The notes under the pieces were generated by a model. It was not told the DNA's origin and did not search any database. It was given only the letters and a program-made list of their open reading frames with translations. A DNA stretch of 6,241 bases from Candidatus Nitrosopumilus sp. (GTDB lineage Archaea > Thermoproteota > Nitrososphaeria > Nitrososphaerales > Nitrosopumilaceae), in contig JAEMQG010000067.1 in assembly GCA_022758935.1 (NCBI GenBank), positions 1 to 6,241 on the forward strand, in the 5' to 3' direction. The position numbers and the translations under genes are program-made. Shown here in pieces: positions 1 through 4,960 of this stretch (positions are counted from its first letter, which is position 1; each line of letters starts with the position of its first letter).

Positions 1-212
1 ACTTTGAGTAATTCATCATAAGAGATCTCGTTTGGATCATATTCTACTTGTACTGCTTCAGCATGACCAGTTGTATCAGTGCAAACTTCTTCATAAGTTG
101 GATTTGTCAATTTACCTCCAATGTAACCTACCTGTGTTGATTTCACACCTTTAGTTTTACGAAGTATGTCTTCAACATGCCAAAAACATCCTGCACCAAA
201 TGTCGCTTTCAT
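1..212 (-). CDS. msrA: Peptide-methionine (S)-S-oxide reductase MsrA, 5' part only
   Basis: Reads as the first 70 residues of MsrA, cut by the window edge; the family is usually about 150-200 residues. The enzyme reduces methionine-S-sulfoxide in free or protein-bound form and repairs oxidised proteins in the cytoplasm. Visible hallmarks are the catalytic motif GCFW at residues 8-11 (nucleophilic Cys9), GYIGG at 29-33 and TGHAEAVQV at 48-56, all conserved MsrA signatures. The start is ATG at 212-210, only eight residues before the catalytic Cys, which is normal for short archaeal and bacterial MsrA. A TATA-like element lies 23-34 nt upstream, so the transcript is probably leaderless. The gene follows the DUF6659-like gene on the same strand after a 146-bp gap, which suggests its own promoter. 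Resolving Cys residues would be outside the window. Confidence 0.93.
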   Translation of the reverse strand, partial: MKATFGAGCFWHVEDILRKTKGVKSTQVGYIGGKLTNPTYEEVCTDTTGHAEAVQVEYDPNEISYDELLK

Positions 213-234
213 AATTTTAATAAGAACTCTATCA

Positions 235-246
235 GATTAAAACTAT
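235..246 (-). promoter_or_regulatory. Putative TATA box of msrA
   Basis: On the minus strand this reads ATAGTTTTAATC, 23-34 nt before the msrA ATG. That fits an archaeal TATA box with transcription starting at or near the start codon. Assigned by position and composition only. Confidence 0.35.
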
Positions 247-358
247 ATGATCAGCAGTAATGATATAATTCAAAGATTGTTTTTCAGCTAACTAGTCAAT
301 TTCAATGATTTGTTCTTCAATAAGATATTTCAAAGAATTTACCAGATAGTATTATTTT

Positions 359-745
359 CTAATTAACGTTGGTAAAAATTTTAACTGTCTTCTTAGCCAA
401 ATTTTCAATGTTCGCAGAAGGTTCTGCAGATATTAATAGAAGAATTTGGCTTACCGGAAATGGAAAACTTACCAATACTGCCTTGTCGCGTCTTGCTGCA
501 ATATAATTAATTGGGCCCAAGCTTTCATCATACTCTTTTCGAATTGAAGCTTTTGATACAAATTCCAAAAAGGAGTGCAATCTAGTTTCGTCTCCCTCAT
601 AAGGAACAAGTCCTTCTTTAAAACCACCCGCGATTAGATTTCCATCTTTATCTACAATTCCAGCAAATCTAATTTCAGGTTCTTTGAGGATCTGGGAACA
701 TTTTTCATTGTAAAGTTTAAGGTCAGTATTATTTTGAGCAGACAA
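359..745 (-). CDS. DUF6659-like small cytoplasmic protein
   Basis: A 128-residue soluble protein with no signal peptide or membrane segment. I recognise it as a thaumarchaeal family I would assign to DUF6659; its function is unknown. The core has a hydrophobic strand followed by a turn (FAGIVDKDGNLIAGGF, 27-42), a helix (about 55-70), then two strands, YIAARRDKAVLVSFPF (81-96) and QILLLISAEP (100-109), and a final helix. That order recalls Roadblock/LC7-type folds; this is an inference from pattern, not a demonstrated homology. The start must be TTG at 745-743: the protein has no internal Met, and an in-frame stop (TGA, 766-764) lies seven codons upstream. The nearby ATG at 762-760 is out of frame. 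The gene sits 146 bp before msrA on the same strand and is divergent from the secreted-protein gene at 905. No poly-T terminator is obvious after the stop. Confidence 0.85.
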   Translation of the reverse strand: MSAQNNTDLKLYNEKCSQILKEPEIRFAGIVDKDGNLIAGGFKEGLVPYEGDETRLHSFLEFVSKASIRKEYDESLGPINYIAARRDKAVLVSFPFPVSQILLLISAEPSANIENLAKKTVKIFTNVN

Positions 746-764
746 CGAAGTACAGTTAACATAT

Positions 765-779
765 CAAAAATAAAAACTT
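765..779 (-). promoter_or_regulatory. Putative TATA box of the DUF6659-like gene
   Basis: On the minus strand this is AAGTTTTTATTTTTG, 20-34 nt before the TTG start. The spacing predicts a transcript starting close to the start codon, and no ribosome binding site is seen between the two. Confidence 0.4.
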
Positions 780-860
780 AGCCACTAATACAATTATTTT
801 TCAAATTTATTGGAACCATCTTGGAATTAAAATCCCACATTAGGCATCAAGTTAAGAGAA

Positions 861-887
861 TGTCTACTAGTAATTATTAAGTAGACA
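861..887. promoter_or_regulatory. Operator-like palindrome around the TATA box of the 905 gene
   Basis: A perfect 8-bp inverted repeat, TGTCTACT (861-868) and AGTAGACA (880-887), separated by 11 bp that contain the AT-rich TATA candidate. Half-sites flanking a TATA element are the typical geometry of a dimeric archaeal repressor that blocks TBP/TFB binding. The regulator is not identifiable from the window. The site could also influence the divergent gene at 745, but it lies more than 80 bp from that gene's promoter. Confidence 0.5.
871..880 (+). promoter_or_regulatory. Putative TATA box of the secreted-protein gene
   Basis: TAATTATTAA lies 25-34 nt before the TTG start at 905, the expected distance for a leaderless archaeal transcript. 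It sits almost entirely inside the spacer of the 861-887 palindrome. Confidence 0.5.
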
Positions 888-904
888 AATAGAAACAGAT
901 CTTA

Positions 905-1990
905 TTGAGATTACAATTATTGATGATCCTAATAATAGGAGTAGCTGGAGTAAGTGTAGTACCAAGTGTATTTGCACACGAACCGGATTTTGAGGTAAAA
1001 ACTCCAAAAGACATTCTAAGATTTTGTGAATTTTTTTATGACGAGTATGTTTTCATGGGAGCAGAAATTCTTGCCCAGGAGCATCAAAGGTATCCAAATC
1101 TCAGAGCATGTGTAATTTTGTACAATCATGTAACTTGGAAGAGCACACTCCCAGGAAGAGATACGGTGTTAATTGAAGAGATTAAAAAATATCTTGATAA
1201 TGCAGATGATATCAAACAGAGAGGTATAAGAAATTCCAAATCTATGCCAGATTGGATAAAAAATGATGCAAAAATGTGGGTGCGAGGAGAAATTACCGAT
1301 CTGGGATTTGCTTATGGAATCAGAGCAATGCTAGAAGATCATATTCTAAATCCATCTTTTAATAATACTAGTAGGAATTGCAATGAGAATAAACTGTGTA
1401 TTACAAAATCAGATTTCATGAAATATTCATACTCTAACAAATATGGCCAAGACATTACAGAAAAATACACTGTGGATTTAATTAGTGAGAATGAAATTTT
1501 AATCACAACAGAAAAAATTTCAAGAGACGGTAAAGAGATTGCAAGTATAAACATTGACAATCAGGGAGCAATTCCAGCAAATAAGAAATGTTGTGTAATA
1601 GACAAATTCATATTTTTAACTCCAATTAATTTTGGAGAAATGATCACCATAGATTTGAAAGTGATAGGAGAAACATCATATGAATTCAATGGTAAAACTC
1701 GTCAAGCATGGATTGCACAAAATTCAGAAAAACAAGACACGTTAATTATTGATAAAGATACAGGATTGGTTTTTTCAGATAGTCATAAAGAAACAGGCAT
1801 GACAATCAACTGGGAAAAAACAGAATTAATAGACACCAACATTTTTGAGAAAAAATATATAACAAACAAATTTGTCATACCAAAATGGTATAAGACAATT
1901 ACAATGTGGCTGGTAAATGATTTGATTTCAGAGTCAGAATACCTAAATGCAACAGAAAATTTATTGGAACGAGAAATCATTCAGGTCTAA
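905..1990 (+). CDS. Secreted protein with two degenerate thaumarchaeal WIK-type repeats
   Basis: A 361-residue exported protein of unknown function. Residues 1-24 form a signal peptide (basic Arg2, hydrophobic 4-20, likely cleavage after VFA24 before HEPD). A helical N-terminal domain follows (about 33-105, with HQRYPNLRACVILYNH at 60-75). Residues 114-150 (MPDWIKNDAKMW...GEITDLGFAYGI) and the C-terminal 325-361 (IPKWYKTITMW...DLISESEYLNA) match, as degenerate copies, a repeat I know from thaumarchaeal exported proteins of the form IPxWIKNNAxWW...I.D..F..GI. Between them, about 165-320, lies a beta-rich region with Cys159, Cys165, Cys229 and Cys230, possible disulphides or metal ligands. TTG at 905 is chosen because it supplies the positive n-region; ATG at 923 would remove it. 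The gene ends one base from the convergent methyltransferase gene. Confidence 0.85.
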   Translation: MRLQLLMILIIGVAGVSVVPSVFAHEPDFEVKTPKDILRFCEFFYDEYVFMGAEILAQEHQRYPNLRACVILYNHVTWKSTLPGRDTVLIEEIKKYLDNADDIKQRGIRNSKSMPDWIKNDAKMWVRGEITDLGFAYGIRAMLEDHILNPSFNNTSRNCNENKLCITKSDFMKYSYSNKYGQDITEKYTVDLISENEILITTEKISRDGKEIASINIDNQGAIPANKKCCVIDKFIFLTPINFGEMITIDLKVIGETSYEFNGKTRQAWIAQNSEKQDTLIIDKDTGLVFSDSHKETGMTINWEKTELIDTNIFEKKYITNKFVIPKWYKTITMWLVNDLISESEYLNATENLLEREIIQV

Positions 1991-1991
1991 T

Positions 1992-2837
1992 TTAGATCCT
2001 GCATTTTAGAACAACATAGTCAATAATTTTTTGCTCAGATGCCTTTTTCATTTTAAGAATAGAGATGTAAAGTATTTGTTCTACATATTTTGGATATTTT
2101 TGCAATATTGATTTTTTTAATTCGTTACGATTTTTAACATAGTAATTTGCCAATGGAGTATAGACATTTTTTCCTATTAATTTTTCATCGTGGATTGTAA
2201 ATCCTCCAGAAATTAAAAGTTCTTTTACATGTTCTAATCCATAATGTTCTGAGGACCAAGTAAATTTTAAAATTCCCAATTTCGCAAAAGAAGCGCTTGG
2301 AAGAGTCACAGGTAATGCCAAAGTCAGTATTCCATCTGATTTTAAAATTCTTTTTGATTCTGAAATAAAATCTTTCAGAGGTTTGAAATGTTGTGAAGAT
2401 TCTAACGCCAACACACGATCTACAGAGTTATCAGAAAAGGGTAATTTTGTAGAAGTTGAATTTAAAAATTCAAGATTCCTCTGAGGACCTGAAAAAGATA
2501 ATTGATCATAATTGATGTTTACACAAAAAAGATTCAGTTTTTCATAGTTATTTCTCCAAAAAATTGCAGGTGCAGACAATCCACTTCCAACATCAACTGC
2601 GTTTTTTGCATTTTCCAGTTCTGCCAATTTACCAAAATATGAACAAAGATTTTCTTGGGCAGGTATAGGTTCGGATGTATTTTCCATCCAATAGCCAAAA
2701 TTTAGCATTGAACCACCTGTGGCTAATTGCATTATGGGTGAAAGTGAATTGTAGAGATTTATGACGTCTTTCTCATTTTTTCTAATAGTCCAAAAAAAGA
2801 CATCAAGGGGATTAATTAAGTTCAAAAAGATTTTCAA
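1992..2837 (-). CDS. Class I SAM-dependent methyltransferase
   Basis: A 281-residue soluble protein with a Rossmann-type methyltransferase domain of the Methyltransf_11 sort. Motif I, VDVGSGLSAPA, is at 81-91. The acidic post-I position is not typical (FCVNINYDQ, 104-112). LPFSDNSVDRVLALESSQHF (132-151) covers the motif II region, and RILKSDGILTLALP (163-176) is motif III. An N-terminal helical cap with MLNFGYW (44-50) and the ALESSQHF loop recall small-molecule C/O-methyltransferases of the tocopherol/EryG type, so a lipid or secondary-metabolite acceptor is possible. The substrate cannot be determined. The start is TTG at 2837-2835; an in-frame stop lies five codons upstream, and the next Met (residue 36) would lose the conserved cap. 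No neighbour shares its pathway. Its 3' end faces that of the 905 gene with one base between stop codons. Confidence 0.88.
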   Translation of the reverse strand: MKIFLNLINPLDVFFWTIRKNEKDVINLYNSLSPIMQLATGGSMLNFGYWMENTSEPIPAQENLCSYFGKLAELENAKNAVDVGSGLSAPAIFWRNNYEKLNLFCVNINYDQLSFSGPQRNLEFLNSTSTKLPFSDNSVDRVLALESSQHFKPLKDFISESKRILKSDGILTLALPVTLPSASFAKLGILKFTWSSEHYGLEHVKELLISGGFTIHDEKLIGKNVYTPLANYYVKNRNELKKSILQKYPKYVEQILYISILKMKKASEQKIIDYVVLKCRI

Positions 2838-2855
2838 ATAAAGTTGAAATTAGAT

Positions 2856-2865
2856 CTTATTAATT
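2856..2865 (-). promoter_or_regulatory. Putative TATA box of the methyltransferase gene
   Basis: AATTAATAAG on the minus strand lies 19-28 nt before the TTG start. It is inside a very AT-rich stretch, so the exact box is uncertain. Confidence 0.35.
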
Positions 2866-2914
2866 GGTTAATTTTTCTAAATTAATTCAAAAAACCATGC
2901 ATTGAATGTGCATA

Positions 2915-2931
2915 ATTTTATCAAATAAAAT
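2915..2931. repeat. AT-only hairpin
   Basis: ATTTTAT (2915-2921) and ATAAAAT (2925-2931) form a perfect 7-bp inverted repeat with a 3-nt loop. It lies directly beside a weaker 5-bp one (ATGCA 2897-2901, TGCAT 2909-2913). The AT-only stem has little thermal stability, so chance is a real possibility. Confidence 0.4.
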
Positions 2932-2943
2932 AGAGTTGGATTC

Positions 2944-2968
2944 AAGATTTTGAACTAATTCAAAACTT
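2944..2968. repeat. Hairpin with 10 paired bases and one bulge
   Basis: AAG + bulged A + TTTTGAA (2944-2954) pairs with TTCAAAA + CTT (2959-2968) across a CTAA tetraloop. It is the best single stem in this gene-free region and could form in RNA from either strand. Confidence 0.45.
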
Positions 2969-2973
2969 AACGT

Positions 2974-3025
2974 AACTGAACCTTGCTGTAATAATAAAAA
3001 TACAGTTATGTTCATAGATTCAGTT
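2974..3025. repeat. Nested inverted repeats
   Basis: The outer arms are AACTGAA (2974-2980) and TTCAGTT (3019-3025). The inner arms are CTGTA (2986-2990) and TACAG (3001-3005) around a 10-nt AT loop. The unpaired parts between the stems are unequal (5 and 13 nt), so this would be an asymmetric internal loop. Confidence 0.35.
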
Positions 3026-3060
3026 CAATCACAATAATACAAAATACAAGGGTCTGGTTT

Positions 3061-3087
3061 ATGTTCAGCATATTCAGGATGTTCAGT
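3061..3087. repeat. Three tandem 9-bp units
   Basis: ATGTTCAGC, ATATTCAGG and ATGTTCAGT follow one another without gaps. Read on the minus strand they would encode TEH-PEY-AEH, but that frame is closed by a TAG four bases further upstream, so a coding role is not supported. Confidence 0.5.
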
Positions 3088-3202
3088 TTGTGCCTAAAAT
3101 CAAAAGTACAGTTTTCTGAACGCATCTGAAATTACATTCTAAATTTTGAATTGACTTAAGAATTTATGATGGAGTTTAGAATTTAATGCAGAATAACTTT
3201 AT

Positions 3203-3243
3203 TAAAAATCAAATCAAAACAGGACGATTATTTTAAAAATCGT
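3203..3243 (-). terminator. Putative terminator of the Fic-like gene
   Basis: On the minus strand a 20-bp near-palindrome (3224-3243, arms ACGATT and AATCGT) is followed by T-rich sequence with T4, T3 and T5 runs (to 3204). It begins 69 nt past the Fic-like stop codon and overlaps the stop of the small 3233-3325 ORF. T-rich tracts are the usual archaeal termination signal; the hairpin may be incidental. Confidence 0.4.
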
Positions 3244-3325
3244 AAATTTCTTTACCAAGTTTATAGAATAGTTTAGAATACTTTTCTAGATACATGTCCT
3301 GAAATTTAGCATCATCTTGGTTCAT
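3233..3325 (-). CDS. Possible 30-residue ORF overlapping the Fic-like 3' end
   Basis: ATG at 3325-3323 opens a frame different from the Fic-like gene and overlaps its last 14 bases, ending with TAA at 3235-3233. The peptide begins MNQDDAKFQDMYLEKYSKLF and ends GKEIYDF; it is charged and likely a single amphipathic helix. Overlap of start and stop regions is the layout expected for translational coupling. The frame also stays open upstream of this ATG within the Fic-like gene, so it could instead be the out-of-frame tail of a longer ancestral Fic-like protein. It does not show the (S/T)xxxE(G/N) inhibitory motif of Fic antitoxins. Coding status unproven. Confidence 0.3.
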   Translation of the reverse strand: MNQDDAKFQDMYLEKYSKLFYKLGKEIYDF

Positions 3326-3737
3326 GTCGTATAATAGTGCGAGAAATATAAAAAATGATCCTTTCCATTACAGCCTCGTTCAAGCCTTGTCTCTCCTCTT
3401 GAATTTCATATAGTAATTTTCTCAATTCCTTACCATCTTCTGGAATAACCATCTCAAACCTATTATGATGAAAGAATGTAGCAGTAATCAAACTGGCAGT
3501 TCTTTTATTGCCTGCACAGAAAGGTTGAGCCCATGCAATAGAGGCCATGAGATAAGATCCCTTTTTGATCAAACCTTGTAAATCATCAGTAGTATCAACA
3601 TTATCAAATATTTTAAAAACCTCATCTAACGCATCTTGTCTAACACAAAAAACATCCAGTTCATCAAGACACAAGTTGATCACCCTTTGATTGGTTTCAA
3701 TAACATCCTGTTTTGTTATGTTGCAGATGATTTTCAT
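3312..3737 (-). CDS. Fic/Doc-family protein with substituted catalytic motif
   Basis: A 141-residue all-helical cytoplasmic protein of Doc-like size. The Fic core helix pair is seen at about 55-92, with the motif QPFCAGNKRT at 71-80, then HNRF (91-94), where Fic proteins usually have a short beta-turn. The canonical motif is HxFx(D/E)GN(G/K)R. Here the catalytic His is Gln71 and the Mg-binding acidic residue is Ala75, while the GNKR anion-binding part is intact. Fic enzymes transfer AMP or other phosphate-containing groups to target proteins, and Doc phosphorylates EF-Tu. With both residues changed, normal catalysis is doubtful. The start is ATG at 3737-3735, with a TATA-like element 20-28 nt upstream. 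No Phd-like antitoxin gene is seen upstream; a small ORF overlaps the 3' end. It could be an inactive scaffold or an altered enzyme. Confidence 0.85.
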   Translation of the reverse strand: MKIICNITKQDVIETNQRVINLCLDELDVFCVRQDALDEVFKIFDNVDTTDDLQGLIKKGSYLMASIAWAQPFCAGNKRTASLITATFFHHNRFEMVIPEDGKELRKLLYEIQEERQGLNEAVMERIIFYISRTIIRHEPR

Positions 3738-3756
3738 ATTATTGAAAATCTTATTT

Positions 3757-3765
3757 CCTATTAAC
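3757..3765 (-). promoter_or_regulatory. Putative TATA box of the Fic-like gene
   Basis: GTTAATAGG on the minus strand, 20-28 nt before the ATG, consistent with a near-leaderless transcript. Confidence 0.3.
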
Positions 3766-3892
3766 TTAAGGATTTAGAAAGTAGAAACTAATCATCATTA
3801 ATTATGGTATCAATACACACGTTATCAGAAATTGTACAACATTCAATCCATTTGTGATTACTTTACTATTCTAACTATGTCACAACCAACTA

Positions 3893-4102
3893 TTAGGGTT
3901 CATCATTTAGGAATCCGTTAATGCATCCAACAGTGTCAGTGCCTTTGAAACCTAGGGGATTCTTTGATCCCTCATTATAGTTCATGATAAGATCAGGGAT
4001 CTTGTCTCTATTGGTGTCACTTTTACTAGTTTCTACTGAAGCTTTTGGTGTAGCACCACAGAATTTTGGCGCATCAGAAAGTGGTGAAACATCAATGATA
4101 AA
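3893..4102 (-). pseudogene. Remnant of a secreted-type protein with a Ca-binding-like DxNxDxxPD motif
   Basis: Sixty-nine stop-free codons end at TAA 3895-3893, bounded upstream by an in-frame TAA (4105-4103), and have no plausible start codon. The translation has protein-like composition and includes APKFCGATPKASVE, then SDTNRDKIPDLIMNYN (28-43) and TDTVGCINGFLNDEP at the end. DTNRDKIPDL matches the DxNxDxxPD pattern of thrombospondin-type-3/dockerin-like calcium-binding loops, and the two cysteines could form a disulphide. The local base composition is less AT-rich than the surrounding spacer, and GGC and CCC codons appear. I read it as the 3' end of a gene that lost its 5' part or carries a frameshift, but a short gene with an unusual start cannot be excluded. 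Confidence 0.4.
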
Positions 4103-4145
4103 TTAACTATGTTGCAATCAAAACTAACTAAAGATTAGATAACTG

Positions 4146-4167
4146 CATCTTTTACTAATGAAAGATG
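4146..4167. promoter_or_regulatory. Inverted repeat just upstream of the RDD gene TATA box
   Basis: CATCTTT (4146-4152) and AAAGATG (4161-4167) are perfect 7-bp arms with an 8-bp spacer. A second, overlapping 6-bp pair, ACTAAT (4154-4159) and ATTAGT (4172-4177), extends into the TATA element. The position, covering the BRE/upstream side of the promoter, suggests a transcription factor site. Confidence 0.4.
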
Positions 4168-4177
4168 TTTTATTAGT
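4168..4177 (+). promoter_or_regulatory. Putative TATA box of the RDD gene
   Basis: TTTTATTAGT lies 21-30 nt before the ATG at 4198, the spacing of a leaderless archaeal promoter. Confidence 0.45.
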
Positions 4178-4197
4178 GTGATCGCAATAAGTGAAAT

Positions 4198-4683
4198 ATG
4201 AGTGAGCCAAGTTCAGATTTTTCAGAGATAACGATTGCAAAATGGATTGATAGATTTTTTGCATGGTTGATTGATTTTTGTATTATTTCAATAATTTCAA
4301 TATTGATAATTTTTTCAGCTTTTGGAACAATTAACTACGAGGTAAGCGAAAAATGGATTTTAGCAGAAACAACTCAATTTATTCCAGTAAGTATCATCTT
4401 TTTTGCATATTGGACAATTTTAGAATATAAAAAAGGTCAGTCAATCGGAAAAAAAATTCTAAATTTGAAAGTAACAGACATGTATGGAAGACCACCAGAT
4501 TGGAAAGGAATCATGATCAGTAGTTTTGGAAAAACATTTCTTTTACCATTGGATGTAATATTAGGATGGATTTTTACAAATGAAAATCGCCAAAGAATTT
4601 TCAATAAAATAGGAGACACACTCATAATAAAAATAAAAGACCAAAAAGAAAATAAAGAGAATATCAGATATAAAAAAGACTGA
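4198..4683 (+). CDS. RDD-family integral membrane protein
   Basis: A 161-residue membrane protein. The RDD signature opens with R19-FFAWLID26, where the Arg and first Asp flank the start of helix 1 (about 25-42). A second helix follows (about 60-76), then the family motif KKGQSIGKKILNLKV (78-92), and a third hydrophobic segment (about 108-127). The C-terminal RIFNKIGDTLIIK (133-145) corresponds to the usual 'hDkiagTxVv' end, with Asn136 where the last Asp of the family is normal. The tail (146-161) is highly charged and probably cytoplasmic. RDD proteins are poorly defined; some have been linked to cation/proton exchange and envelope processes, so no specific role is claimed. The ATG start has a TATA element at leaderless distance. 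It is a single-gene unit, divergent from the remnant at 3893-4102. Confidence 0.87.
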   Translation: MSEPSSDFSEITIAKWIDRFFAWLIDFCIISIISILIIFSAFGTINYEVSEKWILAETTQFIPVSIIFFAYWTILEYKKGQSIGKKILNLKVTDMYGRPPDWKGIMISSFGKTFLLPLDVILGWIFTNENRQRIFNKIGDTLIIKIKDQKENKENIRYKKD

Positions 4684-4750
4684 ATTTTGTCATATTTTGT
4701 TATCCAATTGTGTCATAGAATTAACCAGTAGATCTATTACCAACTTTGAA

Positions 4751-4757
4751 TTTTTTT
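4751..4757 (+). terminator. T7 run, possible terminator of the RDD gene
   Basis: Seven T residues lie 67 nt after the RDD stop codon, with smaller T4 runs earlier (from 4685). Oligo-T is sufficient for archaeal termination. The run also lies just before the 4768 ORF and inside what would be its promoter-to-start interval, which weakens one of the two calls. Confidence 0.35.
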
Positions 4758-4767
4758 ATGTTAAGAA

Positions 4768-4887
4768 ATGAATGTAACCATAAAATGGTGGGTTGGACTA
4801 CCTAAAGAACTACAAAAAGACATAGAATTTGAAGAGTATGAAAAGATTCAAGAAAATATTACTAGTTTCAATTCATTTGACAAATGA
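4768..4887 (+). CDS. Possible 39-residue small protein
   Basis: An ATG frame ending with TGA at 4885-4887. The peptide begins MNVTIKWWVGLPKELQKDIE and continues with an acidic helix (FEEYEKIQEN) to a C-terminal FNSFDK. The composition looks like a real protein (paired Trp, amphipathic acidic helix) rather than random AT-rich translation. A weak TATA-like TCTATTAC (4733-4740) lies 28-35 nt upstream. A competing ATG at 4758 is in another frame and gives only 15 codons. I recognise no family. It follows the RDD gene by 84 bp on the same strand and could be co-transcribed if the T7 run does not terminate. Confidence 0.4.
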   Translation: MNVTIKWWVGLPKELQKDIEFEEYEKIQENITSFNSFDK

Positions 4888-4960
4888 TACTTGTTTTATG
4901 TGAAAGTGTTTCAATGGAAAAAAATCAATAGGACATACGAAAAAGTAAATTGATAAATTA

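Larger units (their letters stand above)
2838..3232. other. Gene-free region rich in inverted repeats
   Basis: No convincing coding sequence on either strand; reading frames are broken by frequent stops. The left end carries the methyltransferase promoter. From 2897 to 3025 there are successive inverted repeats, and from 2976 to 3130 a dense scatter of TTCAG/CTGAA motifs, listed separately. No tRNA-like cloverleaf or CRISPR repeat is seen. The right end contains the probable terminator of the Fic-like gene. An unrecognised non-coding RNA or a decayed gene would both be compatible with what is visible. Confidence 0.5.
3738..4197. other. Intergenic region between Fic-like and RDD genes
   Basis: No complete gene is visible. 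It holds the Fic-like promoter at the left, a start-less coding-like remnant at 3893-4102 (minus), and the RDD promoter with its inverted repeats at the right. The part 3780-3892 shows nothing beyond a 17-codon ATG frame that I do not consider a gene. Confidence 0.5.

Noticed and set aside
1339..1560. Minus-strand 73-codon frame inside the secreted-protein gene
   Set aside because: It is an antisense shadow of a well-supported gene, with hydrophobic AT-driven composition and no promoter or family resemblance. The same applies to the minus frames at 1783-1980 and 4437-4625.
3055..3090. Minus-strand peptide fragment with TEH-PEY-AEH followed by KPDPC, and a plus-strand 22-codon frame from ATG 3061
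   Set aside because: The minus frame is closed by TAG and TGA immediately upstream and has no start; the plus frame is short, Met/Phe/Ser-rich and explained by the 9-bp tandem repeat.
2838..3311. tRNA or other known RNA gene in the gene-free stretch
   Set aside because: No CCA-proximal acceptor/T-arm pattern such as GTTCRA in context, and the sequence is too AT-rich for a stable cloverleaf.
3233..3737. Complete Phd-Doc toxin-antitoxin module
   Set aside because: No Phd/AbrB-like gene lies upstream, the motif lacks key catalytic residues, and the small overlapping ORF has no recognised antitoxin motif.
3966..4001. Inverted repeat GATCCCT/AGGGATC
   Set aside because: It falls inside the coding-like remnant and follows from its codons (the KIPDL stretch); no independent support.
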